From positions 21,663 to 85,662 of the forward strand of contig NZ_JAHRIB010000167.1 of assembly GCF_019090165.1 (NCBI RefSeq): 64,000 bases of DNA, read 5' to 3'. The DNA comes from Streptomyces sp. BV286 (GTDB lineage: Bacteria > Actinomycetota > Actinomycetes > Streptomycetales > Streptomycetaceae). A model generated the notes under the pieces. The model did no database searches. It had not been told where the DNA came from and saw only the letters and a program-made list of their open reading frames with translations. The position numbers and the translations under genes were made by a program. This document shows, piece after piece, positions 56,956 to 64,000 of this stretch. Each line of letters begins with the position of its first letter. The first letter of the stretch is position 1.

Positions 56956-57058
56956 GGTGAAACCTCCGAGAGGGTCATGGATGGCAAAGGGGGCACCGTC
57001 GGCCCCCGCACCGGCCCGCGACACTGCGCCGCGGATCGATGCGGAGACGGCGGCCGGC

Positions 57059-57547
57059 TCACTTCCGGAAGAAGCCACGGCACGCGACGGTGAACCGACG
57101 GCCGTGGTGCAAGAACGGCTGATCGCATGCTGCGCAGAGCGGGTTCTGCGGGGTGTCCGGGCGCGGCTCCACATCGAACCTGCTGCAGCACGTCGCGTTC
57201 GGGTTCCCGTGCTCGCTCTCCCACTGACCGCACTCACCACAGACCGGCGTACGGGGCGTGGGCATGGGGCGGCACTCGTACGTGGCGTGATCACGCATTC
57301 CGGCGGCGTAGGTGAATGCCACCGTGCGGGACAGATCATCAAACGCCACAGCACCCGAGCATCGGATGGCATCGATCAGGAGGGCACGGAGGAACGCGCC
57401 CGACACCACCTGGGTACGGGGCACGTCGGGAACGAGGTTCGACGCGGGGGCGAACACCGTCTTCGAATACGCAGCGAACGTCACCTCTGACGGATCGGTC
57501 AGGGGGCGGAAGAGAGCGGTGCGGACGTCATCGCGGACAGCAGACAC
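57059..57547 (-). CDS. Zinc-ribbon-like protein, paralogue of 61125 gene
   Basis: 162 residues from GTG 57547 (CACGGGAGTTTCT before it). VVSGAFLRALLIDAIRCSGAVAFDDLSRTVAFTYAAG... then CGECGQWESEHGNPNATCCSRF and CAACDQPFLHHGRRFTVACRGFFRK give several Cys/His pairs, likely one or two zinc sites. The product of 61125-61772 shares V-V-S-G-A-x-L-R-x-L-L and C-x-x-C-G-x-W-x-x-E-H. Function unknown. Confidence 0.6.
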   Translation of the reverse strand: MSAVRDDVRTALFRPLTDPSEVTFAAYSKTVFAPASNLVPDVPRTQVVSGAFLRALLIDAIRCSGAVAFDDLSRTVAFTYAAGMRDHATYECRPMPTPRTPVCGECGQWESEHGNPNATCCSRFDVEPRPDTPQNPLCAACDQPFLHHGRRFTVACRGFFRK

Positions 57548-57703
57548 AGAAACTCCCGTGGAGAAGAGAGGAAGGGAAGAGCGCCCGGCGGGACCGCGCG
57601 AAGGGGGTCGACCGTGCGAGCGGGGACAGCGCTGTGACCAGCGCAAAGGAACGCTTGTGCAACTTTTGCGACCGTCCTACGCGTGCGCGCGGGGGTCGGG
57701 CCG

Positions 57704-57738
57704 GCTGGGGCGCACCGGGGGTGCCGGTGCGCCCCAGC
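57704..57738 (-). terminator. Intercistronic hairpin
   Basis: Perfect 15-base stem GCTGGGGCGCACCGG / CCGGTGCGCCCCAGC with loop GGGTG, after the first gene of the 58.4 kb leftward operon. Confidence 0.65.
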
Positions 57739-57743
57739 GGGGT

Positions 57744-58478
57744 CTAGCGGGGGATGCGGGCCCGGACGGTGCGGCGGAAGCGCGTGAGCCGGTAGGCGAT
57801 GCGGTGGAGCCGGGCACGCCACCCGAAGGTGCGGACGTAGACGCGGGCCCGGTGATGGAGCGGCAGCCGCTCGTACAGGTCCACGTCGAGGGACGCGAGG
57901 TTGTCGATGATGGCGTTGGCGACGCGTCGCGGTGAGGCGTCTGCGGGGGCGAGTACGTCCGGCTGCGGCGCCCAATCGGCGTCGTGGCCGATGGCCACCC
58001 ACTTCCATCCTTCGGACCACTTCATGACCAGGTCGTCGTCGCTGATGTTCAGTCCGTACGACTGGCAGGCGACCATGCCGGTGTGCGCGTCCAGGTAGCC
58101 CGCGCGGATGAGGTGCGCTTCGACGGTGCGGAGGAACGTGCGCTCTCCGGCATGGTCGGCGTAGAAGTTGCTGGCGTGGCGCTCCCCTTCGCTCCAGCCG
58201 TGACCGTCGTCGTCCCGGTAGGTGTTGGTGAGTGCCAGGTCGAGCACCTTCGCGGCGGCGGACGGGTCGGTGTCGTCGACGTCGGGGACGGGGACGGTCC
58301 ACACCGTGGCGCGGGGTTCGCTGGGCAGGATCTCGTCTTCGGCGGGGGCGTTGGCGTAGACGTCTACGCCGCTCACGCGGCCGTCGGGGAGCTGCGCTAC
58401 GGAGATGTGGATGCGGTTGGGGGCGATGTGGTCGTACTGGGGCAGGTGGTCGCCGGTCTCGTTGATGGTGACGGGCAT
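57744..58478 (-). CDS. Hypothetical protein, first gene of leftward operon
   Basis: 244 residues from ATG 58478 (CGAAGGGGACACCC before it, the same ribosome binding site context as the 61918 gene). Strand-rich N-terminus (RIHISVAQLPDGRVSGVDVYANAPAEDEIL, ATVWTVPVPDVDD), middle GERHASNFYADHAGERTFLRTVEAHLIRAGYLDAHTGMV, and a basic C-terminus (WRARLHRIAYRLTRFRRTVRARIPR). Follows the early leader closely. No family recognised. Confidence 0.6.
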   Translation of the reverse strand: MPVTINETGDHLPQYDHIAPNRIHISVAQLPDGRVSGVDVYANAPAEDEILPSEPRATVWTVPVPDVDDTDPSAAAKVLDLALTNTYRDDDGHGWSEGERHASNFYADHAGERTFLRTVEAHLIRAGYLDAHTGMVACQSYGLNISDDDLVMKWSEGWKWVAIGHDADWAPQPDVLAPADASPRRVANAIIDNLASLDVDLYERLPLHHRARVYVRTFGWRARLHRIAYRLTRFRRTVRARIPR

Positions 58479-58513
58479 GGGTGTCCCCTTCGGGTTGGGT
58501 TCGGAGCGTTGGT

Positions 58514-58542
58514 GTTGGTGCGGCCCGCTCGTGCCGTCCAAC
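58514..58542 (-). ncRNA. Early leader hairpin, copy 5 (covarying stem)
   Basis: Leftward: GTTGG A CGGC, loop ACGAGCGG, GCCG CA CCAAC, then ACCAACGCTCCGAAC. Compared with the copies at 52.3 and 61.8 kb, the inner stem CCGC/GCGG has become CGGC/GCCG: a compensatory change. Confidence 0.7.
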
Positions 58543-58547
58543 GTTGA

Positions 58548-58567
58548 TAACTGTACACCATGTCCGG
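58548..58567 (-). promoter_or_regulatory. Early promoter box, leftward (divergent pair)
   Basis: Leftward CCGGACATGGTGTACAGTTA, seven bases from the leader hairpin. Confidence 0.6.
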
Positions 58568-58637
58568 CACTCCGTGGTGTCGTGGCGTTAATTCGCGGGG
58601 TGGGACTTCCTTTTCGAGGATCCCGCCGATCCCGTGT

Positions 58638-58657
58638 CGGACGCGGTGTACATAAAA
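58638..58657 (+). promoter_or_regulatory. Early promoter box, rightward (divergent pair)
   Basis: CGGACGCGGTGTACATAAAA, 80 bases from the leftward box; the two drive diverging operons. Confidence 0.55.
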
Positions 58658-58699
58658 CGTCCGTGGTCATGTATCGTCGTGCTTGCACCGAACGGCAGC

Positions 58700-58718
58700 G
58701 ACGGACCGAGCAACCGTC
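58700..58718 (+). ncRNA. Early leader hairpin, copy 6
   Basis: GACGG, loop ACCGAGCAA, CCGTC; then AACGCTCCGAAAC at 58727-58739. Different stem, shared loop core GAGC and tail CGCTCC. It lies about 50 bases after the promoter rather than at the mRNA start. Confidence 0.5.
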
Positions 58719-58752
58719 AGCCGCCGAACGCTCCGAAACCGAGGAGACAGCC

Positions 58753-59445
58753 ATGCCCACACGCACCCTCGCCCCCGCACTGCCCGCCGCCGTGACCGTG
58801 CTCCAATGCAGCGAATGCGGCCACGGAACCTTCACTGCCGGGAGGGACGGCAAGTTTCACTGCTCGTGCGGCACGCACGTCCTGCCGAGCGAGGTTGAGA
58901 TGAATCTGGACTCCGATGACGTCTGGTGTGTCACCCCGGGGCAGAGCCTGGCTGTCGTCACGGCTCCGACCGTGGCCTGGCGCCGGTACCGCGAAGCGCG
59001 CACGGACATGGACGACCCGGGAGTCTGGGGCCCGCCGCTGGAAGCCGCGCACGTCGAATTCCGTACGGCTCTGGCGGAACTGGAGGCGGCACAACTCATG
59101 GGCTTGCAAATGCCGCACGGTATCGACGTGCAGATCGGGCGCGTCTACCTGACCTGCGTTGTCAGGGCAGACGGCTCCCTGGCCGGCTCAGAGGCGTTCG
59201 CCTTGGGCTGGGACTGCAAGGTGTGCGCTCCGCATGCCACGCACGGGCGCAAGCAGGAAAGGTACCCGTGCCGTCAGCCCCGCGCCCATGCGTGGGGCAC
59301 GGCGAACGGCTGGGCAGCCTTCCGTACCAGCCGTGACGGGCGCACCGACCACGTGGTCTCCCCTCTCGCTGCGGACCTTCCCACGGCCCGCGAGCGCGCG
59401 GCCGCCGTACTGAACGCGCGCCGCTCCTTCACCGCGACCGTGTAA
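58753..59445 (+). CDS. Hypothetical protein with N-terminal zinc ribbon
   Basis: 230 residues with CGAGGAGACAGCC before ATG 58753. Cys pairs CSECGHGTFT and CSCGTHV (residues ~19-40) form a probable zinc ribbon; later DCKVCAPHATHGRKQ and a C-terminal helix follow. RRYREARTDMDDPGVWGPPLEAAHVEFRTALAELEAA is helical. First gene of the rightward accessory operon. No family recognised. Confidence 0.6.
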   Translation: MPTRTLAPALPAAVTVLQCSECGHGTFTAGRDGKFHCSCGTHVLPSEVEMNLDSDDVWCVTPGQSLAVVTAPTVAWRRYREARTDMDDPGVWGPPLEAAHVEFRTALAELEAAQLMGLQMPHGIDVQIGRVYLTCVVRADGSLAGSEAFALGWDCKVCAPHATHGRKQERYPCRQPRAHAWGTANGWAAFRTSRDGRTDHVVSPLAADLPTARERAAAVLNARRSFTATV

Positions 59446-59541
59446 GCGCCACCCCCCACGAGGCGCGGCATCCCGGCTGCGCCCCCGCGCTCCCTGCCCC
59501 GCCCCCTGCCCTCCTCACGCCTGAAAGGCGCCGCCACCCCC

Positions 59542-60039
59542 ATGCGCATCCCCCGCTTCCATCCCCTCTCCGACACGCCGCTGTTCGAGTCCCTGCGCAC
59601 GCTGCGCGGCCACGCCTTCTATCCGGGTGCGAGCGTGCTGCGCACCCTCGTACCGTGCACGCCTCGCCCCCCGGCCACCGAAGCGCCGTGCGTCGTCTAC
59701 CACTCCCCGTGGGGCCACCTGGTCGTCAGCGAGATCGACCCGGAGACGCTGAACGGCTACGGCTGGACGTGCCTGTCTGGCAACCCCTTCGGCGCCGAGT
59801 GGGGCGACCTCGGATACATGGGCAACTACCAGCAGCGACGCGGCGCCCCCTGGGAGCTGTGGGAACGGGATCTCCACTCCAGCGACGCCAACGCTGCTGC
59901 GGCCGTCACCCGCATCCTCTTGCGCTACGCCCCGCCCGCCGACCCCGCCGCACGGGATACCCCCGACGAACCCGCCGCCCCCGCTCCGCCCGCCGCCCGC
60001 GTGCCACGCGCGCCCCGTGGCTCCATGAGCCACCGCTGA
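59542..60039 (+). CDS. Hypothetical accessory protein
   Basis: 165 residues with TGAAAGGCGCCG before ATG. FYPGASVLRTLVPCTPRPPATEAPCVVYHSPWGHLVVSEIDPETLNGYGWTCLSGNPFGAEWGDLGYMGNYQQRRGAPWELWERDL is compact and Trp/Tyr-rich; the last 40 residues are Pro/Ala-rich and disordered. No family recognised. Confidence 0.58.
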   Translation: MRIPRFHPLSDTPLFESLRTLRGHAFYPGASVLRTLVPCTPRPPATEAPCVVYHSPWGHLVVSEIDPETLNGYGWTCLSGNPFGAEWGDLGYMGNYQQRRGAPWELWERDLHSSDANAAAAVTRILLRYAPPADPAARDTPDEPAAPAPPAARVPRAPRGSMSHR

Positions 60040-60127
60040 GCCGCTGAGCCGGCCTGGGGCACGACCGCCCCGGGCCGCAAGCCCTGCCATCTGGCACCCT
60101 CCTCGCCGTCCGGAAGGAACCGACTGC

Positions 60128-61057
60128 ATGACCACGATCCCGCCCATGCCGCACGCCACGTACCCCGACGAAACGCGCTTGAGCATCCAGCTCTTCACCA
60201 TCGAGGAGACCGGGCTCGGCCCGTACGTCGGACTGCCCGTCACGTCCCTGTGGCTCGACGACACCCCGCACCTGTTCACCCGGGAGACCGCCGAACAGAT
60301 TGCCCGCGACGTCACCCGCGACGACCTGTGCATGAGCTACGCGTTCTCCGCCGACGGCACCCTGACGCTCCAGTGGACCGATGACTACGACGCGTTGGGG
60401 CGCGTGATCATCGTGGTGCCGGATGTGCACGGCCGGTACCTCATCGGCGGCATGTGGCCGTGGGCCGTCTGGGGCGCCGACGACGCACCGCACACCGCCG
60501 GGCAGGCCGCGTTCGCCCTTGGCGCGGCTGAGTACAGGTGGACGGCCGAGAAGTGCACGGAGCACCCGGAGGACCTTGAGCACCTGTACGTCCGGGGCCG
60601 CGAGGAAGCGCACCGCGTCTCTCTGGGGCGTGACCAGCCCCGGACGACCGTGCCGTTCGACATCGACCCCGTACGGACGCCGCTGATCGTGCGGTCCCGC
60701 CCCGTGAGCAGGTTCTACCGGCCCTTGCCGCCCGGGGCGTTGGAGTCCGCCATCCGGCCGGTTGCAGCCGGGGCAGTCGGCCCCGGTGACCTGGTCGTCG
60801 GAGGGTTCACGCCCCCGCACCCGGACATCGTGCGGCGCCGGTCCCAATGGTTCGGGGACGCCTACGTTGCCGCTCCGGCCCTGTGGGACGCCGCTTGCGA
60901 GTGCACGTCGTGCGAGACGATCCGCGCCCACTGCGGTCCGGCTCCGGCTGTGGGACGGCTGGTGATGAAGAAGGAGATCGACGGCGAATGCGTGGTGTGG
61001 GACGGCGACGACATCGCGCTCATCATCCCCGCGTCCCTGCTCCCCGCCCCCGCGTAG
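60128..61057 (+). CDS. Hypothetical accessory protein
   Basis: 309 residues with GGAAGGAACCGACTGC before ATG. Strand-helix start (RLSIQLFTIEETGLGPYVGLPVTSLWLDDTPHLFTRETAEQIARDV), DALGRVIIVVPDVHGRYLIGGMWPWAVWG, and a Cys cluster DAACECTSCETIRAHCG near the end that could bind zinc. No family recognised. A GC-rich hairpin (GGCCTGGGGC/GCCCCGGGCC, ~60051-60076) precedes the gene. Confidence 0.58.
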   Translation: MTTIPPMPHATYPDETRLSIQLFTIEETGLGPYVGLPVTSLWLDDTPHLFTRETAEQIARDVTRDDLCMSYAFSADGTLTLQWTDDYDALGRVIIVVPDVHGRYLIGGMWPWAVWGADDAPHTAGQAAFALGAAEYRWTAEKCTEHPEDLEHLYVRGREEAHRVSLGRDQPRTTVPFDIDPVRTPLIVRSRPVSRFYRPLPPGALESAIRPVAAGAVGPGDLVVGGFTPPHPDIVRRRSQWFGDAYVAAPALWDAACECTSCETIRAHCGPAPAVGRLVMKKEIDGECVVWDGDDIALIIPASLLPAPA

Positions 61058-61064
61058 CCCCCTT

Positions 61065-61102
61065 GCTGTGCCCCGGGCCAGACAGCCGGCCCGGGGCACA
61101 GC
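61065..61102 (+). terminator. Intercistronic hairpin
   Basis: Perfect 15-base stem GCTGTGCCCCGGGCC / GGCCCGGGGCACAGC with loop AGACAGCC. Confidence 0.65.
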
Positions 61103-61124
61103 CCAAGCCCGAGAGGAACTCACC

Positions 61125-61772
61125 ATGCCTGCCACCCTCCCCCAGGCCGGCGTGCGGCTCGATGTGCCGCACGCCATCGGTCGCCCGCTGGACGCCGACG
61201 GGAGTGCGTACCGGCTGAGCAACGCCGACCGGCCGGAGTCCGCCGGAGTGGTCTCAGGGGCGCTGCTGCGGTCGCTGCTCGCTTCCGCGCTGCACTCGTT
61301 GGGTGCGGCCTCGCTGGAGCCCGAGGACGGCACGGTGACGCTGACGTTCGGGCAGCGCGCGGGCCTGGTGCCCGGTCACCTCGGGCCCGTGTTCCGTGCC
61401 GTGCCGTGCGAACGGCCGCCACGTACGCCGTGCTGCGCCCTGTGCGGGCACTGGAAGGGAGAGCACGATCACCCGGGAGTGCCGTCCGCCTGCACGCGCT
61501 ACCGGCTGCACATCGGCCCGGCCCGTCACGTCCTCCCCGAGCACGGCGGCATTACGTACGCGTGGATGCGCCGCATGGGCCGCACGCGCGTCCACTTCGT
61601 GATCACTGAGTGCACGCCAACGCACCCGGGCGGAGCGTTGGTCGTTCACCGCCTTCCCACTCAAGGAGACGGCCCGTCCGTGTATGGCGCGTACTACCTG
61701 GACATACCGGTGAAGCAGCGTGCGGCCGTGCTGGAGCGGGCCCGCAAGCGGGTGCATCCTCAGCCCTGCTGA
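61125..61772 (+). CDS. Zinc-ribbon-like protein, paralogue of 57059 gene
   Basis: 215 residues; AGAGGAACTCACC before ATG 61125. VVSGALLRSLLASALHSLGAASLEPEDGTVTLTFGQRAG and CCALCGHWKGEHDHPGVPSACTRY align with the 57059 product. The C-terminal ~80 residues (YAWMRRMGRTRVHFVITECTPTHPGGALVVHRLP...VYGAYYLDIPVKQRAAVLERARKRV) are absent from the paralogue. Function unknown. Confidence 0.6.
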   Translation: MPATLPQAGVRLDVPHAIGRPLDADGSAYRLSNADRPESAGVVSGALLRSLLASALHSLGAASLEPEDGTVTLTFGQRAGLVPGHLGPVFRAVPCERPPRTPCCALCGHWKGEHDHPGVPSACTRYRLHIGPARHVLPEHGGITYAWMRRMGRTRVHFVITECTPTHPGGALVVHRLPTQGDGPSVYGAYYLDIPVKQRAAVLERARKRVHPQPC

Positions 61773-61829
61773 CGTGCCGTTGGCCCCGTCCCTGCTGCTC
61801 GGGGGGCGGGGTCCCCTGTTGCCCACCGT

Positions 61830-61850
61830 CGGACATGGTGTACAGTTTTG
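61830..61850 (+). promoter_or_regulatory. Early promoter box, rightward (61.9 kb gene)
   Basis: CGGACATGGTGTACAGTTTTG. TTGCCC stands 16 bases before TACAGT, the only copy with a passable -35 hexamer. Confidence 0.6.
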
Positions 61851-61853
61851 CTT

Positions 61854-61882
61854 GTTGGACCGCACGAGCGAGCGGCACCAAC
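61854..61882 (+). ncRNA. Early leader hairpin, copy 7
   Basis: GTTGG A CCGC, loop ACGAGCGA, GCGG CA CCAAC, then ACCAACGCTCCGAA. The loop bases GAGCG can pair with CGCTC in the tail, giving a possible pseudoknot. The leader ends in GAAGGGGACACCC before ATG 61918. Confidence 0.65.
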
Positions 61883-61917
61883 ACCAACGCTCCGAACCCA
61901 ATCCGAAGGGGACACCC

Positions 61918-63009
61918 ATGTCCGCCACTCCCCGCTGGACCGACTACCTGACCGAGTCAAAGGTCTGGTCCGTCACGAACTCCAGCTTCGAGCTCTGGCA
62001 CGCGTTCGACGAAGACGGCCGCGCCCTGTGCAACCGCAGCATCCGCCCCCGCAACCACCACGAGAACGACGCGTTCTACCGCGACCTTCGGGACGCCGAC
62101 CGGTGGCCCCTGTCCAACGTGCACGACCGGTGCCGCACCAAGGCCGAGGCCAAGGTCGCCGCGCACCCGGAGGCCCAGAAGCGAGCCGCCGAAGACGCCG
62201 CATGGGAGGCCGAGCGCGCTGAGACGAAGCGTCAGGACCAGTACGGCACGGCCGCCCACCTGTTCGCCGACGTGCACCCCGCCGCCAACAGGGTCGTCAA
62301 CTCCTATCAGGAGAACGCGTTCACGACGGTCTGGGAGGGAGGCCCGGAGTTCACTCCGGCCGAGGTGTGGCACCAGATCGGGGCGCAGCCCGGCGCCGAC
62401 TACGGCCAGGACGACGACGAGAGCAACGACGCGATGCCCGGAGCGCTGCTCAAGGCGTGGGAGCACCTTGACCGCCGCGCGGCAGCCGGCCAGCTGGACG
62501 CGGACCGCTGGGCCGAGCTGGTGGACGAAGCACGCGACGTGATGGCCTACGCCTACGAGCAACCCGGACCGGTCGTCATGGACAAGACGCCCGAGTCGTG
62601 GCAAGTGCTCCTTCACACCGAGTCGCCGCTCACCGGCGAGCAGTGGGCCGACATGCCCGTTCACTCCGTCGTCCGTACCACGCAGCTCCGCGCCGGGCAC
62701 GCCTGGACCGTCACAGAACAGCGAATCGCCGCGCGTGGCCTGACCCGCTACGGCTTCCCCGACGCGGTGAGCGCCGGACACGCCCTGTGGCTGGCCCGGA
62801 AGCGCTGGGAGACCGAGGGGCCGCACTCCGCCTGGTTCGAGTTCCTGGCCAACGAGGCGCCCGCCATCGAGGCGCTGCGCGGAACGTACGCCCCGACGCC
62901 GGAGCAGGAGCGCACCGCGTTCGAGTACGTCACGGCCGCCGCCGCCATGCCTCCCGCGCCGGACCTGACCTTCGCCGACCTCCAGGCCATCGCGCGCGGC
63001 GACGCCTGA
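61918..63009 (+). CDS. Hypothetical accessory protein
   Basis: 363 residues. SKVWSVTNSSFELWHAFDEDGRALCNRSIRP is the N-terminal part; ~55-110 is a charged helix (TKAEAKVAAHPEAQKRAAEDAAWEAERAETKRQ); then helical and mixed parts including VMDKTPESWQVLLHTESPLTGEQWADMPVHSVVRTTQ and a C-terminal helix with PAPDLTFADLQAIARGDA. No recognised family. First gene behind the best-preserved early promoter and leader, so probably highly expressed early. Confidence 0.6.
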   Translation: MSATPRWTDYLTESKVWSVTNSSFELWHAFDEDGRALCNRSIRPRNHHENDAFYRDLRDADRWPLSNVHDRCRTKAEAKVAAHPEAQKRAAEDAAWEAERAETKRQDQYGTAAHLFADVHPAANRVVNSYQENAFTTVWEGGPEFTPAEVWHQIGAQPGADYGQDDDESNDAMPGALLKAWEHLDRRAAAGQLDADRWAELVDEARDVMAYAYEQPGPVVMDKTPESWQVLLHTESPLTGEQWADMPVHSVVRTTQLRAGHAWTVTEQRIAARGLTRYGFPDAVSAGHALWLARKRWETEGPHSAWFEFLANEAPAIEALRGTYAPTPEQERTAFEYVTAAAAMPPAPDLTFADLQAIARGDA

Positions 63010-63015
63010 CGCCCC

Positions 63016-63049
63016 GGGCGGGAGCGCGCGACGTAAGCCGCTCCCGCCC
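63016..63049 (+). terminator. Intercistronic hairpin
   Basis: GGGCGGGAGC / GCTCCCGCCC, ten perfect pairs; the loop contains a weak late-type box (GCGACGTAAGC) which I do not count as a promoter. Confidence 0.6.
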
Positions 63050-63100
63050 TGCACTCTCCCGGCCCTCACACGTCAGCGCCTCGCCTGATCGGAGCCCCAG

Positions 63101-63406
63101 GTGTCCGTCACCGTCCTTTCCCCCGCGTTCGACCAGTCCGTCACGGCCCTCGCCGACCACCCCGTCATCACGGAGATGGCGACGGATCTCCTCGGCGCGA
63201 CCCCCGATCAGCTCTCCACCCTCATGAGCGCCGACGGGACCCCGAACACCCGCTTCATCGCCCTGGCCAACGACCGGTTCACCGAGCGCACCGGCGACCA
63301 CGCCCCGTTCCTGGGGACCGTCGCCCGCGCCGTGGCCGCCCGGCTCGCCGAGCTGCGCGCCACCGAGGACCACACGCCCCGGACACAAGGCCCCGAGCCC
63401 CGATAG
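63101..63406 (+). CDS. Small helical hypothetical protein (101 aa)
   Basis: Starts at GTG 63101 with GGAGCCCCAG before it. Helical: FDQSVTALADHPVITEMATDLLGATPDQLSTLM...RFIALANDRFTERTGDHAPFLGTVARAVAARLAELRA. No family recognised. Separated from the upstream gene by a terminator-like hairpin and from the next gene by 11 bases. Confidence 0.58.
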   Translation: MSVTVLSPAFDQSVTALADHPVITEMATDLLGATPDQLSTLMSADGTPNTRFIALANDRFTERTGDHAPFLGTVARAVAARLAELRATEDHTPRTQGPEPR

Positions 63407-63417
63407 CCACCACCCCC

Positions 63418-64000
63418 ATGTCCAAGAACCTGACCCCCGTTGCTGTCGTCCACGCCGCCATCGCCGACTACCGCGCGATGGACGCCGCCCACCGAGTCGC
63501 CCTCAACCAGCACGCCGACGACGACGGGGATATCCCGGAGAGCGACTTGCCCGCCTACGACGAAGACCGCTTCACGTACGCCCTGGAGGCGGACGAACAG
63601 CTCGACGCAGTGATGAGCGCGCTCACCGGCGCGTTCGGACTCCCCACCGACCGGCCCGTCACCGTGGTCGGCCAGTGGCACCGAACGTTCGAGGTGACCC
63701 CAGGCCGGCTGGATGACACCGCCCGGGAAGCGTTCACGAGCGGCCAGTGCCACGCCTTCGCCCTCGCGCTGAACGAGGTCACCGGGTGGCCCACCACGGC
63801 GCTGCTCACCTCGGACTGCTTCGGCAACGACTCGATGTGCACCGGAGTCGACGAGGACGAGTGCCCGTGCCGTATCGGTCACGTCGTCGTGACCCGGCCC
63901 GATGGCACCCACGTCGACATCACCGGCGCCCACACCCCCGGCGCCGTGCCGGACTGCGAGGACGCCCCGGCCCTCGCAATGACCACCGAGCACTGGAAGG
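63418..64000 (+). CDS. Partial gene: papain/transglutaminase-like fold candidate
   Basis: Open from ATG 63418 to the right edge (194 codons). A helical, acidic N-terminal ~70 residues leads to a domain with GQCHAFALALNEVTGWP (Cys111), CPCRIGHVVV (His155) and DGTHVDITGA (Asp167). This Cys-His-Asp spacing is that of papain-like or transglutaminase-like folds. A protease, deamidase or cross-linking enzyme is possible. No ribosome binding site is obvious. The C-terminus is outside the window. Confidence 0.55.
   Translation, partial: MSKNLTPVAVVHAAIADYRAMDAAHRVALNQHADDDGDIPESDLPAYDEDRFTYALEADEQLDAVMSALTGAFGLPTDRPVTVVGQWHRTFEVTPGRLDDTAREAFTSGQCHAFALALNEVTGWPTTALLTSDCFGNDSMCTGVDEDECPCRIGHVVVTRPDGTHVDITGAHTPGAVPDCEDAPALAMTTEHWK

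Noticed and set aside
60068..60104. CCCGGGCCGCAAGC as a late promoter
   Set aside because: It is the 3' arm of a GC-rich hairpin, its second hexamer does not fit, and the gene belongs to an early-type operon.
63381..63406. CCGGACACAAGG as a late promoter
   Set aside because: It lies inside the coding end of the preceding gene and has no matching hexamer 16 bases later.

Overview
The window looks like part of a temperate Streptomyces-type phage-plasmid. The DNA is very GC-rich, GTG starts are common, and the gene families are actinobacterial (WhiB-like protein, MAB_1171c-type membrane protein, Streptomyces-type endolysin repeats). A complete siphovirus-style head-tail set shares the molecule with plasmid functions: ParA/ParB with scattered palindromes, a toxin-antitoxin pair, and two winged-helix genes facing an iteron array. 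No integrase, portal start or large terminase is visible; the first gene is cut by the left edge and the last by the right edge.

Layout. 0-12 kb: head genes on the plus strand (prohead protease fused to a 2H phosphoesterase, HK97-fold capsid, connectors, tail tube), interrupted by a minus-strand toxin-antitoxin pair. 12-14.5 kb: parA-parB on the minus strand. 14.7-27.5 kb: tail genes (tail assembly chaperone with a lambda-type G GGA AAG frameshift site, tape measure, distal tail and minor tail proteins, fibre) and holin. 28-33.3 kb: leftward early/replication block (Erf annealing protein, DnaC-like loader, DnaD/O-like protein, winged helix, WhiB). 33.7-36.7 kb: ParB-like protein, putative small terminase, endolysin, SSB. 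36.7-39.2 kb: ECF sigma factor with a downstream membrane protein that could be its anti-sigma factor. 39.6-41.8 kb: small genes, a large inverted repeat, and the probable replication module with 56-bp and 22-bp iterons. 42-46.7 kb: XRE repressor, ImmA/IrrE-like protease, membrane protein and FAD monooxygenase behind three palindromic operators. 46.8-64 kb: accessory genes, mostly unknown, including an AcrVA2-like protein next to a DEDDh exonuclease.

Three dispersed DNA/RNA signals tie the genome together. (1) TGTTCCCCMGGGGAACA occurs eight times, seven of them flanking parAB: candidate parS sites. (2) CCCGRGACGGTAAC-like boxes lie before most plus-strand late transcription units, usually with a GTCC/GTGC-type hexamer 16 nt downstream. 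Their distance to the start codon clusters at 26-27 nt (genes lacking a Shine-Dalgarno sequence) or 54-59 nt (genes mostly with one), as expected of ECF-type promoters; the ECF sigma factor encoded here is the obvious candidate reader. (3) CGGACAYGGTGTACAGTTT-like boxes lie before the accessory and early units. Each is associated with a 5'-leader hairpin whose loop (ACGAGCGA) is conserved while the stems covary, usually followed by CGCTCC. The element recalls phage nut sites and could act in antitermination, because the accessory operons carry long GC-rich hairpins between genes.
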